This document shows positions 44,452-53,310 of a stretch of 64,000 bases of DNA, piece by piece (positions within the stretch are counted from its first letter, which is position 1; the number at the start of each line of letters is the position of its first letter). The translations under genes were made by a program, and so were the position numbers. The notes beneath the pieces are model-generated. The model worked only from the letters and a program-made list of their open reading frames with translations. It did no database searches and had not been told where the DNA came from. The stretch comes from Pseudomonas sp. 14P_8.1_Bac3 (lineage in GTDB: Bacteria; Pseudomonadota; Gammaproteobacteria; Pseudomonadales; Pseudomonadaceae): positions 62,001-126,000 of the forward strand of contig NZ_JANLOD010000065.1 in assembly GCF_025466085.1 (NCBI RefSeq). The letters run 5' to 3'.

Positions 44452-46446
44452 ATGGATAAGTTGCGAGCTTTTTTGTTGGGGTTGTCCCGTCGGTACAAGC
44501 GCTTGATTCAGGTCGCCACCGACGTGTTTTTGGTCTGGGCGGCGCTGTGGATGGCATTTATCGTACGTCTGGGCATTGATGATTTAGTCGACCCTTTCTC
44601 GCAGCACCTCTGGCTTTTCCTCAGCGCGCCAGTAGTCGCTATCCCTCTCTTCATTCGTTTTGGCATGTATCGTGCCGTCATGCGTTATTTTGGTAATGAT
44701 GCTCTCATAGCAATCATCAAAGCCGTCAGTTTGTCTGCATTGATACTGGCATTAGTGGTCTATGTTTACAGTAACCATCAACGTGTAGTTCCGCGCTCAA
44801 TTATTTTTAACTACTGGTGGTTGAGCCTGATAATGATCGGCGGTTTGCGCCTGGCAATGCGCCAGTACTTCTTGGGCGATTGGTTTACAGCTGCGCAACA
44901 TGTTCCTTTCACTAACCGGGATGATGGTTTACCAAAGGTAGCTATTTATGGCGCCGGCGCGGCGGGAAATCAGCTTGTAGCAGCGTTGCGCATGGGACGC
45001 GCGATGCGCCCGGTTGCCTTTATAGACGATGACAGCAGTATCGCCGACCGGGTTATTTCTGGGTTGCAGGTCTATAAGCCGAAGCATATCCAGCAGATGA
45101 TCGATGCCACGGGAGCTCAAGAAATACTCCTTGCCATCCCTTCATCGAATCGTGGGCGTCGTCGTGAAATTCTGGGCTATCTCGAAGGCTTTCCTCTCCA
45201 TGTACGCAGTATTCCGGGCTTCATGGACCTGGCAAGTGGGCGCGTAAAAGTCGATGACATCCAGGAAGTCGACATCGCCGATTTGCTCGGACGTGATTCT
45301 GTCCCTGCGCAAGCCGAATTACTTGAACACTGCATCAAAGAACAATCGGTACTGGTCACCGGAGCGGGAGGTTCAATAGGTTCAGAGCTGTGCCGTCAGA
45401 TCCTCGCCTTGAGACCTACAACACTTTTACTGTTCGATCACAGTGAATTCAATCTCTACAACATCCTGTCCGAACTTGAGCAACGGATTAACCGCGAATC
45501 GTTACCGGTAAAGCTTTTGCCCATTCTGGGTTCCGTTCGAAACCCGCAAAAGCTGCTGGACGTCATGAAAACCTGGAGCGTTGACACGGTTTACCATGCT
45601 GCGGCCTACAAACACGTTCCAATGGTCGAGCACAACATTGCTGAGGGTGTGCTGAACAACGTCATCGGTACACTCAATACCGCCCAGGCAGCGCTGCAAG
45701 CCGGGGTAGCGAATTTCGTGTTGATCTCCACAGACAAGGCGGTTCGACCGACCAATGTGATGGGAAGTACCAAACGTTTGTCCGAGTTGATCTTGCAAGC
45801 GCTGAGCCGAGAGCTTGCTCCGGTTTTGTTTGGGGACCCTTCCAACATATCTCGAGTGAACAAAACCCGTTTCACCATGGTGCGTTTCGGGAACGTTCTC
45901 GGATCTTCAGGATCGGTTATTCCGCTGTTTCATAAGCAGATCAAGTCTGGCGGCCCACTGACAGTTACGCATCCCAAGATCACCCGCTACTTTATGACCA
46001 TCCCCGAAGCGGCCCAGTTAGTAATTCAGGCTGGTTCTATCGGGCTGGGAGGTGACGTTTTTGTTCTGGACATGGGCGAGCCGGTAAAAATCATCGAGCT
46101 CGCTGAGAAGATGATTCATCTTTCCGGGCTGAGTGTTCGTTCTGAAAGAAATTTACACGGTGATATATCCATCGAGTTTACGGGGTTGCGTCCGGGCGAG
46201 AAGCTCTACGAGGAATTGCTAATTGGCGACAATGTCGTTGCGACCCAGCATCCAATGATTATGAGCGCCCATGAAGACCATCTGTCATGGGATGTGCTTA
46301 AAGCAAAATTAACCGAGTTAGTGGCGGCGGTTGAACAGGATGACTACACAAAAGTTCGACAGTTGTTGCGTGATACCGTCAGTGGTTACTCTCCTGAGGG
46401 AGAAATAGTCGACTGGATATATCAGCAGCACCGTTTGGAGCCCTGA
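44452..46446 (+). CDS. wbpM: UDP-GlcNAc 4,6-dehydratase WbpM (membrane nucleoside-diphosphate sugar epimerase)
   Basis: A 664-residue FlaA1-like protein. About four transmembrane helices fill residues 15-135. A CoA/NAD-binding-like domain with Gly-Ala-Gly-Ala-Ala-Gly follows near residue 165, then the catalytic SDR domain from about 300 with Gly-Ala-Gly-Gly-Ser-Ile-Gly, Ser-Thr-Asp-Lys-Ala-Val-Arg-Pro and the Met/Lys pair of the Ser-Met-Lys triad. It makes the 4-keto-6-deoxy sugar reduced by the upstream SDR. WbpM ends the O-antigen locus in most pseudomonads, and a terminator follows here. Confidence 0.96.
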   Translation: MDKLRAFLLGLSRRYKRLIQVATDVFLVWAALWMAFIVRLGIDDLVDPFSQHLWLFLSAPVVAIPLFIRFGMYRAVMRYFGNDALIAIIKAVSLSALILALVVYVYSNHQRVVPRSIIFNYWWLSLIMIGGLRLAMRQYFLGDWFTAAQHVPFTNRDDGLPKVAIYGAGAAGNQLVAALRMGRAMRPVAFIDDDSSIADRVISGLQVYKPKHIQQMIDATGAQEILLAIPSSNRGRRREILGYLEGFPLHVRSIPGFMDLASGRVKVDDIQEVDIADLLGRDSVPAQAELLEHCIKEQSVLVTGAGGSIGSELCRQILALRPTTLLLFDHSEFNLYNILSELEQRINRESLPVKLLPILGSVRNPQKLLDVMKTWSVDTVYHAAAYKHVPMVEHNIAEGVLNNVIGTLNTAQAALQAGVANFVLISTDKAVRPTNVMGSTKRLSELILQALSRELAPVLFGDPSNISRVNKTRFTMVRFGNVLGSSGSVIPLFHKQIKSGGPLTVTHPKITRYFMTIPEAAQLVIQAGSIGLGGDVFVLDMGEPVKIIELAEKMIHLSGLSVRSERNLHGDISIEFTGLRPGEKLYEELLIGDNVVATQHPMIMSAHEDHLSWDVLKAKLTELVAAVEQDDYTKVRQLLRDTVSGYSPEGEIVDWIYQQHRLEP

Positions 46447-46486
46447 TCTTAGTAGTTGGCTGATTGACCGGTATTTGCGTTTTTTC

Positions 46487-46517
46487 AAAGCAGCTTGAGA
46501 TAGCCGCTTTTTTTATT
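46487..46517 (+). terminator. Terminator at the end of the O-antigen operon
   Basis: AAAGC and GC pair with GC and GCTTT around a short loop with one mismatch, then a T-rich tail. It lies 40 bases after the wbpM stop. Confidence 0.8.
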
Positions 46518-46557
46518 TAAATTGTGGTATTTCATCCAGTCTCTGTTAGTAACAATT

Positions 46558-47274
46558 ATGTGCGATTACGATTTTTCAAGTATGGTTCATTCATTTAGAG
46601 CTAACAGAACTGGCCGTGACTTTGTAGTGGGTGACATTCATGGTCAATTCGACACGCTGCGGATGCTTATGTCGCAGGTGGAGTTCGACACAGATAATGA
46701 CCGATTGTTTGCTGTAGGCGATCTCATAGATCGTGGAGCACAATCCGAGCAGGTTGTGGATTGGTTAGCAATGTCCTGGTTTCACAGTGTGCGTGGTAAT
46801 CACGAACAAATGGTCATTGACTGCATGGTTGATGGTGGTGATGTCCAAAGGCATATGCGAAACGGCGGCGAATGGTTTTACAAGCTTCCCGCTTCGACAC
46901 AGGTAAAAATCCTTACAGTACTACAAGGGTTACCTGTAGCGATTGAATTGGAATTGCCCAATGGAGAACAGGTTGGCATCGTCCATGCGGAAGTGGACGA
47001 TGATTGGCGAGAGGGTGTCGCCGCACTGACACGTCTCCGCGGCAAAGTCGCCTTTATGGATGCAAAAAAAACAGCATTGTATTCACGGGTAAAATTCGAA
47101 ACTCAGAAACAAACCATTGTTAAAGGTATGCACAAAGTTTTTGTTGGTCATACCACTGTGAAGCACGTTACGGAAATGGGGAATACTATATATATGGATA
47201 CCGGATGTTCATTTTCGGATGGAATGCTGAGTATGGTTGAACTGTGTTCCGGTGTAGTAGCGACCTGTACCTGA
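46558..47274 (+). CDS. PPP-family metallophosphoesterase (PrpA/lambda-phosphatase type)
   Basis: A 238-residue phosphoprotein-phosphatase-like enzyme. The three metal-binding signatures are intact: Gly-Asp-Ile-His-Gly near residue 26, Gly-Asp-Leu-Ile-Asp-Arg-Gly near 55, and Arg-Gly-Asn-His-Glu near 80. A late Gly-His-Thr-Thr and an aspartate-rich end complete the fold. Family members dephosphorylate Ser/Thr/Tyr proteins or small phosphates. It stands alone between the wbpM terminator and an IS66 remnant, and nothing ties it to O-antigen synthesis. The ATG at 46558 lacks a clear ribosome-binding site. Confidence 0.82.
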   Translation: MCDYDFSSMVHSFRANRTGRDFVVGDIHGQFDTLRMLMSQVEFDTDNDRLFAVGDLIDRGAQSEQVVDWLAMSWFHSVRGNHEQMVIDCMVDGGDVQRHMRNGGEWFYKLPASTQVKILTVLQGLPVAIELELPNGEQVGIVHAEVDDDWREGVAALTRLRGKVAFMDAKKTALYSRVKFETQKQTIVKGMHKVFVGHTTVKHVTEMGNTIYMDTGCSFSDGMLSMVELCSGVVATCT

Positions 47275-47299
47275 CCTTTGAAAGCAGTTGAACCCTATA

Positions 47300-47960
47300 C
47301 GCTGGGTGTATAATGGTCCGTTTCGCACAAGTAAATGCGGCCAAACTTTTAACTCGAGCGCTTACCGTCGCGCCTTTGGAGGTGTCACTGAACTGCCACA
47401 CCTTGCGCTCGATGACAAACGGTTTGTCTATTGTACGTTCGGCTCGATTGTTGTCTATCGGTAAAACCTAGCCACCACACAACGTTCCAGCTCCAGTTGC
47501 TGGCCAGATAATTAACGGCCTTGCCTAGCACGCTTAGCGGCGTGACTTAGGACTGCATTTATATCCAACCGGTTTTACCTCAGGGCTGCGCTTCTGCGCA
47601 TCGAGTACCTGTATCGCACATGAGCTATACACACCACACGTTCCACGCCCGAAAGCAACGCTGGCGTGTTAGGTCATCAACCGGCGCCGCTTCAAATTCC
47701 GACATCTGTAAATCTTGCGGACGTGTTTGATTACTAGGGTTTGCATCGGCATGATCCTAGTCCCCGATAGACTCCTCGCCGACGGCGTGTTTATCGCAAC
47801 CGCAGGTACGGGTCAGTTCGTGGTCGGCCGGTGACTTCCACGCGTGGTAGATCGGCGGAGAGGTTTGCGCTTGCGCGGGGGAACTGCTTCTTCGTCAGAC
47901 TTTTCAGAGACGCGAACCGAGACTTTCGTTTTCATCAAGGGTGCCAGCTGCTGCGTGTGC
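47300..47960 (-). pseudogene. Decayed IS66-family transposase
   Basis: Reading the minus strand in changing frames recovers pieces of an IS66 TnpC in the right order. The N-proximal piece is Leu-Pro-Arg-Val-Glu-Val followed by a Cys-Gly-Cys-like block and His-Val-Arg-Lys-Ile-Tyr, near 47960-47700. The C-proximal part has Leu-Gly-Lys-Ala-Val-Asn-Tyr-Leu, then Ile-Asp-Asn-Asn-Arg-Ala-Glu-Arg, Pro-Phe-Val-Ile-Glu-Arg-Lys and Phe-Ser-Asp-Thr-Ser-Lys-Gly-Ala-Thr, near 47560-47350. Many stops and frameshifts separate these blocks, so it is inactive. I did not find matching terminal inverted repeats. Confidence 0.8.
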
Positions 47961-48270
47961 GATCGACGGCGTGTTCTGATTTCCGGAACGCATCATGGTG
48001 ATAGACGCATGATGGAATCGTGAATACAGAATCTGCCGTCAGTTATCCGCTTGAAATGTGGGGTTCGTGGAGCGGACCCGGTCACTCGAGTAATCTCTAC
48101 CCGCTTGGTGTCGTGGGCGGCGTCACCGGCGCTTCTCCGAATCTTGGACGTCACTACAAGTGCCACTAAGATCGGAGAAATGATAACCCGAGAACCGCAT
48201 GTTATTGGGGATGCTCAGACTCGGCGGTCGCGCTGAAACTCCATTTTTTGGTATTTAAGTGGTCGTAAAT
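47961..48270. other. Intergenic stretch after the IS66 remnant
   Basis: Roughly 300 bases of GC-richer sequence with only short unconvincing reading frames. It may be further IS or flanking-gene debris, but I recognise nothing specific. Confidence 0.4.
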
Positions 48271-49776
48271 CTACTGAGGTAAATTATCACAATACTTCTG
48301 ATGTGGTTCTACAGAGATGTAGAAATTTGGGCTATATGACGATAGAACCTTATCTATCACTGAGGTCGATGCTTGACGTAACAATTTTACCAAAACAATA
48401 TCTCCCTTTGTGTTGCCTTCAACCTCGCTTGACCGATAGTGTGGGTTGAACTTCGGGTCATTCCTTTTGCATATACTATTTGACCACTGCACTTGATCAA
48501 TGCCAAACCGTCTTTCATCTCCATACAAGTTTGCCAAAATGCCATTCCACTCATAATACACAATGGATCTTCCATTTGCATTCGGGATTCCCGTGTGGTC
48601 CTCGAATACTATTAGTCGGCCCGCTCTTATCTCGTCGTTATCTGAAATAACCCGCATTATTTCTTTTTGCTTGGTCCAGTCAATATAATAGGAATTATAT
48701 TGAAGGAGCCAAAATGTCAGTGATAGCCCGATAATGATACTTAGGAAGGCTTTACGTAAGGATGAACCGATCAAAAAAGCTAGGCCTACTGTAAATATGG
48801 AGAAGCCTAAAGGCATTAATAACTGATGTCTAGAGTCCCAACTGAAAAACCTCGGCGGATAGGCTAATATCAAATAGGGGAATTCGGCGAGAGCTAATAC
48901 AGCTACACCTGAAATCATGAGAATTAAATTTTGTGATTTAGATGTTGATTCTAAAAATAAAGTATTGCGATCAATCAGTTTGAATGAAATGAATGTAAGC
49001 AGTCCCGTTAATAATAGTTCCCGCCAGCGCCACGTATAAACTGTACTAATGATATCGCTAATCTGTAATCCCAGAGCATAAGGAATGTTAGAGGCAGAAA
49101 ACCCTTGATTGTACCCCGCGTATAAGCCATACGGCTGAAAAAACGAATTTTTTATGACCCAGAATGCCGGCGGCAATATAATCAGTATCCAGTTTTTAAT
49201 ATAAAATTCTTTCTTGGTAAAAAACCGAAAGCCGTTGTTTCTTATGGAGTACTCTAGAAATGGTACAGCATAGAAAACTAATAGTGATGCGGTATTGAAG
49301 CTGAATATGAATAATGCTATCGATATAATAGGTCGGCGTCCCATTTGGGACCAGGCCGCAAAAAAGGCAAGGTAACACAAAGCGTAGGGTAGATTGATGG
49401 CCGCTATTCTTGCGGAGTTAAACGGCGCTATGAGAAACAGTAAAGTTATTGGGAAGATGTAACCTCGAATTTTTTCGTCGGCATTGCTGAGAGTCTTAAA
49501 CAGAAAGTATCCGGCAATGAAGTATGAGGTGAATGTTAGTATTCGATATATTGCCCGAGGAAAGTATGAGAGAATTACGTGTAGGTGGCCAGTCCATGAA
49601 AATGGTAGGCCCGCCATTCTGAATTTTTCAATTATCACATCGCTATTTGCTCCTGCTAAAGTCCAGTCATCCCAAAAAATCGAATCATGTAAAAATAAAA
49701 TCCATAGGTGTGCAATGGCATATATTATAAATAGTATGGTTAATTGCCTGGACTCAGGTTTTAAATCATAGTTCAC
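48271..49776 (-). CDS. Polytopic membrane protein, putative GT-C-type glycosyltransferase
   Basis: A 501-residue AT-rich membrane protein with about ten to eleven hydrophobic helices across residues 10-380 and a soluble C-terminal domain of ~120 residues. Early in the first periplasmic loop, Asp-Ser-Ile-Phe-Trp-Asp-Asp-Trp (about 31-38) resembles the acidic loop motif of GT-C enzymes that use polyprenyl-phosphate sugars. Serotype-converting Gtr transferases share this layout. The nearby GtrA- and GtrB-type genes lack a third Gtr component, and this protein could fill it. It begins with GTG after GGGGTAAG. Function is inferred from topology and context only. Confidence 0.65.
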   Translation of the reverse strand: MNYDLKPESRQLTILFIIYAIAHLWILFLHDSIFWDDWTLAGANSDVIIEKFRMAGLPFSWTGHLHVILSYFPRAIYRILTFTSYFIAGYFLFKTLSNADEKIRGYIFPITLLFLIAPFNSARIAAINLPYALCYLAFFAAWSQMGRRPIISIALFIFSFNTASLLVFYAVPFLEYSIRNNGFRFFTKKEFYIKNWILIILPPAFWVIKNSFFQPYGLYAGYNQGFSASNIPYALGLQISDIISTVYTWRWRELLLTGLLTFISFKLIDRNTLFLESTSKSQNLILMISGVAVLALAEFPYLILAYPPRFFSWDSRHQLLMPLGFSIFTVGLAFLIGSSLRKAFLSIIIGLSLTFWLLQYNSYYIDWTKQKEIMRVISDNDEIRAGRLIVFEDHTGIPNANGRSIVYYEWNGILANLYGDERRFGIDQVQWSNSICKRNDPKFNPHYRSSEVEGNTKGDIVLVKLLRQASTSVIDKVLSSYSPNFYISVEPHQKYCDNLPQ

Positions 49777-51003
49777 GACTTACCCCAGCGACTGTATGTG
49801 TTTTTTTGACAGCATACTAGATGTTAATGAGCTAGTCAAAGCTTGGGGTGGCACCAAAAGTCTACTAAATGTATTTAATAGCTACGGCTTTAGTGAAGAT
49901 TGGTTCTTTCGTTAATATAAGTTTTGGGGGGGTGGTTTCTATCTAAGTTGATCCTGCTTTGAGTTTATCTCTGCCCATAGCTAGATTCTATGTGGGGTGA
50001 GAGCATGTTTTTTTGAGTGTGCAGGTTAAGCTTTGATTCTTAAATTGTCGCGTCTGTATTTAATATTTTGTGGGGTTAGTGATGGTTCTAATTGACGCTC
50101 TTAGTAATAACGCAATCGCCTTTTTTAGGTGCTTCGCGGATTGCCGGGAGAATCCCTCTTGGACTTAATGAAAAAATTCGCTATTCCAATAGCCGTGAGC
50201 CATCCGCTTGATTACCGTGCGTCTAGGTTTTTCATTCGCAGGCGGTCGGGTTCATCGACCCGTCTCCGATCAACCATCGCGACTGCCTCAATCTACGCGG
50301 AACCCTCAGGCTCAAGTTTTTCGAAGGACGGTCGATCTCGACTCGACTGGGTCCTACACCGTTCCACAACATCCGACTGGAATCGGCATCCCGTACGACA
50401 AGGGCCTATCAATGTCCTCATGCATAAGAACACCTGTTTTTGGATGTATTTGCTCGTATGAACATCATCAGTAGAATTGGCGTTCATATCTGCGTTTCCC
50501 TAAGCTCCGTTAAGGACCATCGTTACCTTATTCGGCATCCCTGCGGCTTGCCCCCTTTAGAGAATGTTAAAGCAAAGCATCAGCTCCTCAGTTGGTCCTT
50601 GGTCCGTCGTTCAAATCAACCTGTGTCTTCAGGGTGCGGTAGCATCCCGCAGCACCTTGCTTTGCGGGGAGGAGAGGGAGGGGAGAATGGAGGGTATGAG
50701 CATCCACTTCTCTTAGCTCCAGGTCTGAGAAGGGGATCTATTGTGCCTTTTGGTGCATTATGAGCGATTTTTTAGGGGGGGATTTCGGACTTTTGCCGTC
50801 TTATTAATTCATTGGCGGCGTGCGCCGAAGCGTGGATGAGGGCGCAAAGCTCCACGCTTGGTTGAGCTTTGGTATGCGCGGGACGCGGGCGGTTTTGATG
50901 GCTTGGTAACCAGCCAGCTATAACTGTTATGCTAGGGCGGATTTGAACATCCACTCTGAGCAAGCTTCTGTGGGTGTTTACTAGCTCGCGAACGGATCTC
51001 AAC
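49777..51003. other. 1.2 kb region without a convincing gene
   Basis: This divergent region separates the minus-strand GT-C-like gene from the wbqC-like operon and should carry both promoters. The part to ~50100 is very AT-rich. From 50130 to 50765 overlapping short frames in all three plus-strand phases occur, with none showing a family motif or good ribosome-binding site. A decayed gene is possible. Confidence 0.5.
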
Positions 51004-51687
51004 GTGAAAAAAGTTGCCATTTTGCAATCGAACTACATCCCCTGGAAGGGGTATTTCGACCTCATCGCTGCGGTGGATGAGTTCATCATCTACGACGATA
51101 TGCAATTCACCAAAAATGACTGGCGTAACCGTAACCAGATCAAAACGTCGCAAGGAGTTCAGTGGCTCACATTACCTGTAGGTCAAGATATTCGCAGGCG
51201 TATTCGCGATGTGGTCTTGCTAGATGGATGGCAGGTAAAACATTGGAAGACCTTGGAGAATAACTATCGACGAGCCACTCACTTCAGTAGTATCGCTACC
51301 TGGCTCCGACCTATTTACTTAGATACTTCATACACTCATCTGTCTCAATTAAACTCCAATTTGATAAAGGCTGTGTGTCTATATTTAGGTATCAATACTC
51401 GTATTTCTTGCTCTTGGGATTATCAGTTGGGCGAGGGGAAGACAGAACGATTGGTCGATTTGTGTATGCAGGCGGGCGCGAGTGATTATATCTCTGGGCC
51501 ATCAGCAAGAGATTATTTACAAACTGATTTATTTCAGGCTCGAGGCATTGATGTCCAGTGGTTCGAATATGGAGGCTATCCTGAGTACCCACAGCTATGG
51601 GGCACGTTTGTCCATGGAGTAAGTATTCTTGACCTTCTTTTCAATTGTGGATCCGAATCTCACTCTTATATGAAGCACGTTGCTTAA
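51004..51687 (+). CDS. WbqC-family protein
   Basis: A 227-residue protein opening with Val-Ala-Ile-Leu-Gln-Ser-Asn-Tyr-Ile-Pro-Trp-Lys-Gly-Tyr-Phe-Asp, the hallmark of the WbqC-like family. Further conserved pieces are Tyr-Asp-Asp-Met-Gln-Phe-Thr-Lys-Asn-Asp-Trp-Arg-Asn-Arg and the late Ser-Ile-Leu-Asp-Leu-Leu-Phe-Asn-Cys-Gly. The family is common in amino-sugar and glycolipid loci, often with WecE-type aminotransferases, but I know of no settled activity. The GTG at 51004 is preferred. It starts a six-gene operon whose members overlap or nearly touch. Confidence 0.85.
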   Translation: MKKVAILQSNYIPWKGYFDLIAAVDEFIIYDDMQFTKNDWRNRNQIKTSQGVQWLTLPVGQDIRRRIRDVVLLDGWQVKHWKTLENNYRRATHFSSIATWLRPIYLDTSYTHLSQLNSNLIKAVCLYLGINTRISCSWDYQLGEGKTERLVDLCMQAGASDYISGPSARDYLQTDLFQARGIDVQWFEYGGYPEYPQLWGTFVHGVSILDLLFNCGSESHSYMKHVA

Positions 51688-52607
51688 TGAAAATCTCTAT
51701 TGTTGCCACTCTATATCAATCAGCCCGTTATCTCTCTGAATTTCATGCCCGTTGCACCCTCGCCGCACAACGATTCGCTGGAGATGACTACGAGATTTTG
51801 CTCGTAAACGACGGGTCCCCTGATGACAGCCTCGTACAAGCTATCCGCCTGACGGAAACGGACCCACATTTAGTGCTGGTCGATCTGTCCCGTAACTTTG
51901 GTCATCATAAAGCGATTATGACGGGCCTCGCCCAAGCGCAAGGAGACTTAGTTTTCTTAATTGATAGTGACTTGGAGGAACCGCCAGAGTGTCTGTTGAC
52001 TTTTGCTGAGGAGCTGAAGCGCTCTGACTGCGAGGTCATTTTTGGGGTGCAGCAGCAGCGGAAGGGAGGTATATTCGAGCGGCTAAGTGGTAGTTTGTTT
52101 TGGTCGTTGATTAACCGGCTTTCAGGTCTTTCCCTTCCTGCAAACGTCGTCACCGCTCGTTTGATGACTCGTCCTTATGTAGACGCTCTTTTGCTACATA
52201 AAGAAAGAGAGGTATTTTTAGCTGGACTGTGGCACATAACTGGGTTTTCACAAAAATCATTGATTGTTGATAAACTTAGCAGCGGGCATACCACCTACAC
52301 ATTGAGGCGAAAATTGGCACTACTTGTCAATTCTGTTACTTCATTTAGCGTGCTTCCGCTGGTTGCCATTTTCTATATGGGACTGATAATTTTCTCCTTT
52401 GCCTGTTGCTACACGATTTATCTTGTGATTAATGCTCTATTTTTCTCCTACACTATGGCTGGTTGGACATCGGTAATGGTGTCGATTTGGCTATTGGGCG
52501 GATTGATTCTCTCTTGTATGGGCATCATCGGCATTTATCTATCAAAGGTTTTTTCTGAAAGTAAGCAGCGCCCTTATACAATTATAAGGAAAATTTATGG
52601 CCGTTGA
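51687..52607 (+). CDS. GtrB/ArnC-type polyprenyl-phosphate glycosyltransferase
   Basis: A 306-residue GT2 enzyme with two C-terminal transmembrane helices (about residues 225-250 and 260-290), the layout of GtrB and ArnC. Val-Asn-Asp-Gly-Ser-Pro-Asp-Asp-Ser and Ile-Asp-Ser-Asp-Leu-Glu-Glu-Pro-Pro-Glu form the nucleotide and metal sites, and Ser-Arg-Asn-Phe-Gly-His-His the acceptor region. It would move one sugar from a nucleotide donor to undecaprenyl phosphate at the cytoplasmic face. The start overlaps the wbqC-like stop (TAATG), and the next gene starts inside its end. Confidence 0.9.
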   Translation: MKISIVATLYQSARYLSEFHARCTLAAQRFAGDDYEILLVNDGSPDDSLVQAIRLTETDPHLVLVDLSRNFGHHKAIMTGLAQAQGDLVFLIDSDLEEPPECLLTFAEELKRSDCEVIFGVQQQRKGGIFERLSGSLFWSLINRLSGLSLPANVVTARLMTRPYVDALLLHKEREVFLAGLWHITGFSQKSLIVDKLSSGHTTYTLRRKLALLVNSVTSFSVLPLVAIFYMGLIIFSFACCYTIYLVINALFFSYTMAGWTSVMVSIWLLGGLILSCMGIIGIYLSKVFSESKQRPYTIIRKIYGR

Positions 52608-53310
52608 GAAAACTAGGCGTCTGGTATTTCTCTGTTCCGGAGGAGGAGGAAATTTGGCCTTCATACATCAGATGATCGAGCGTGGACGGTTGCCAGGTAT
52701 TAGTATCGTTGGAGTAGTAACGGATCGACATTGCCAAGCGAATGATTTTTCTACACGAAACGGACTGCGTAACGCTTACGTCGACTTTAAGTTCGAAGGG
52801 CAAGGGAATCTACTAGCCATTTTGGACGAGCTCGCGCCTGATCTAATAATTACCACAGTGCACAAAATTCTTTTGCCAGCTATCGTGGAACGTTATAGAG
52901 GCCGGCTTATCAATCTTCACTATTCGTTATTGCCGGCGTTCGGAGGATTGATTGGCTCACAACCAGTACAATCATCGCTTGACTACGGCGTTCTTTTTAG
53001 TGGGGTAACAGTGCATTTGGTGGACGAAAGTGTCGATGGCGGTAGACCCCTCTCCCAAGGCGTTATTGCTTTGAGAGAGAAGGAATCGATCGACGACTTG
53101 ATGCAGGTGGTTTTCAGGTGCGGTTGTGCAGCGCTTTTGAGCGCCATAACTCACACTCTGATGAAAGCAGAAGAACCCTCTGCGCCATCGAGCCTGAATA
53201 TTCTGGGCCGCCTTTGTTTATTTAACGGCGGGAACTCTGCTCCTAAGAAAGTTATGGAAAGCGAAGAGTTCTGGCATGAGTTGCGTCGTTCTTTGGATAC
53301 TAGGCACTAA
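52597..53310 (+). CDS. Sugar N-formyltransferase (PurN/ArnA-like)
   Basis: A 237-residue formyltransferase-fold protein. The catalytic triad region is intact: Asn-Leu-His-Tyr-Ser-Leu-Leu-Pro supplies Asn and His, and Asp-Glu-Ser-Val-Asp-Gly-Gly supplies the Asp. The N-terminal Cys-Ser-Gly-Gly-Gly-Gly-Asn resembles the PurN phosphate loop. Such enzymes transfer a formyl group from N10-formyltetrahydrofolate. Between a GtrB-type and a GtrA-type gene and upstream of a WecE-type aminotransferase, the expected substrate is a 4-amino-4,6-dideoxy sugar nucleotide. A purine-pathway role is unlikely in this operon. Confidence 0.82.
   Translation: MAVEKTRRLVFLCSGGGGNLAFIHQMIERGRLPGISIVGVVTDRHCQANDFSTRNGLRNAYVDFKFEGQGNLLAILDELAPDLIITTVHKILLPAIVERYRGRLINLHYSLLPAFGGLIGSQPVQSSLDYGVLFSGVTVHLVDESVDGGRPLSQGVIALREKESIDDLMQVVFRCGCAALLSAITHTLMKAEEPSAPSSLNILGRLCLFNGGNSAPKKVMESEEFWHELRRSLDTRH

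Noticed and set aside
50129..50763. Three overlapping short plus-strand frames
   Set aside because: They compete in different phases, lack ribosome-binding sites and match no family I know. Kept only as an open question.
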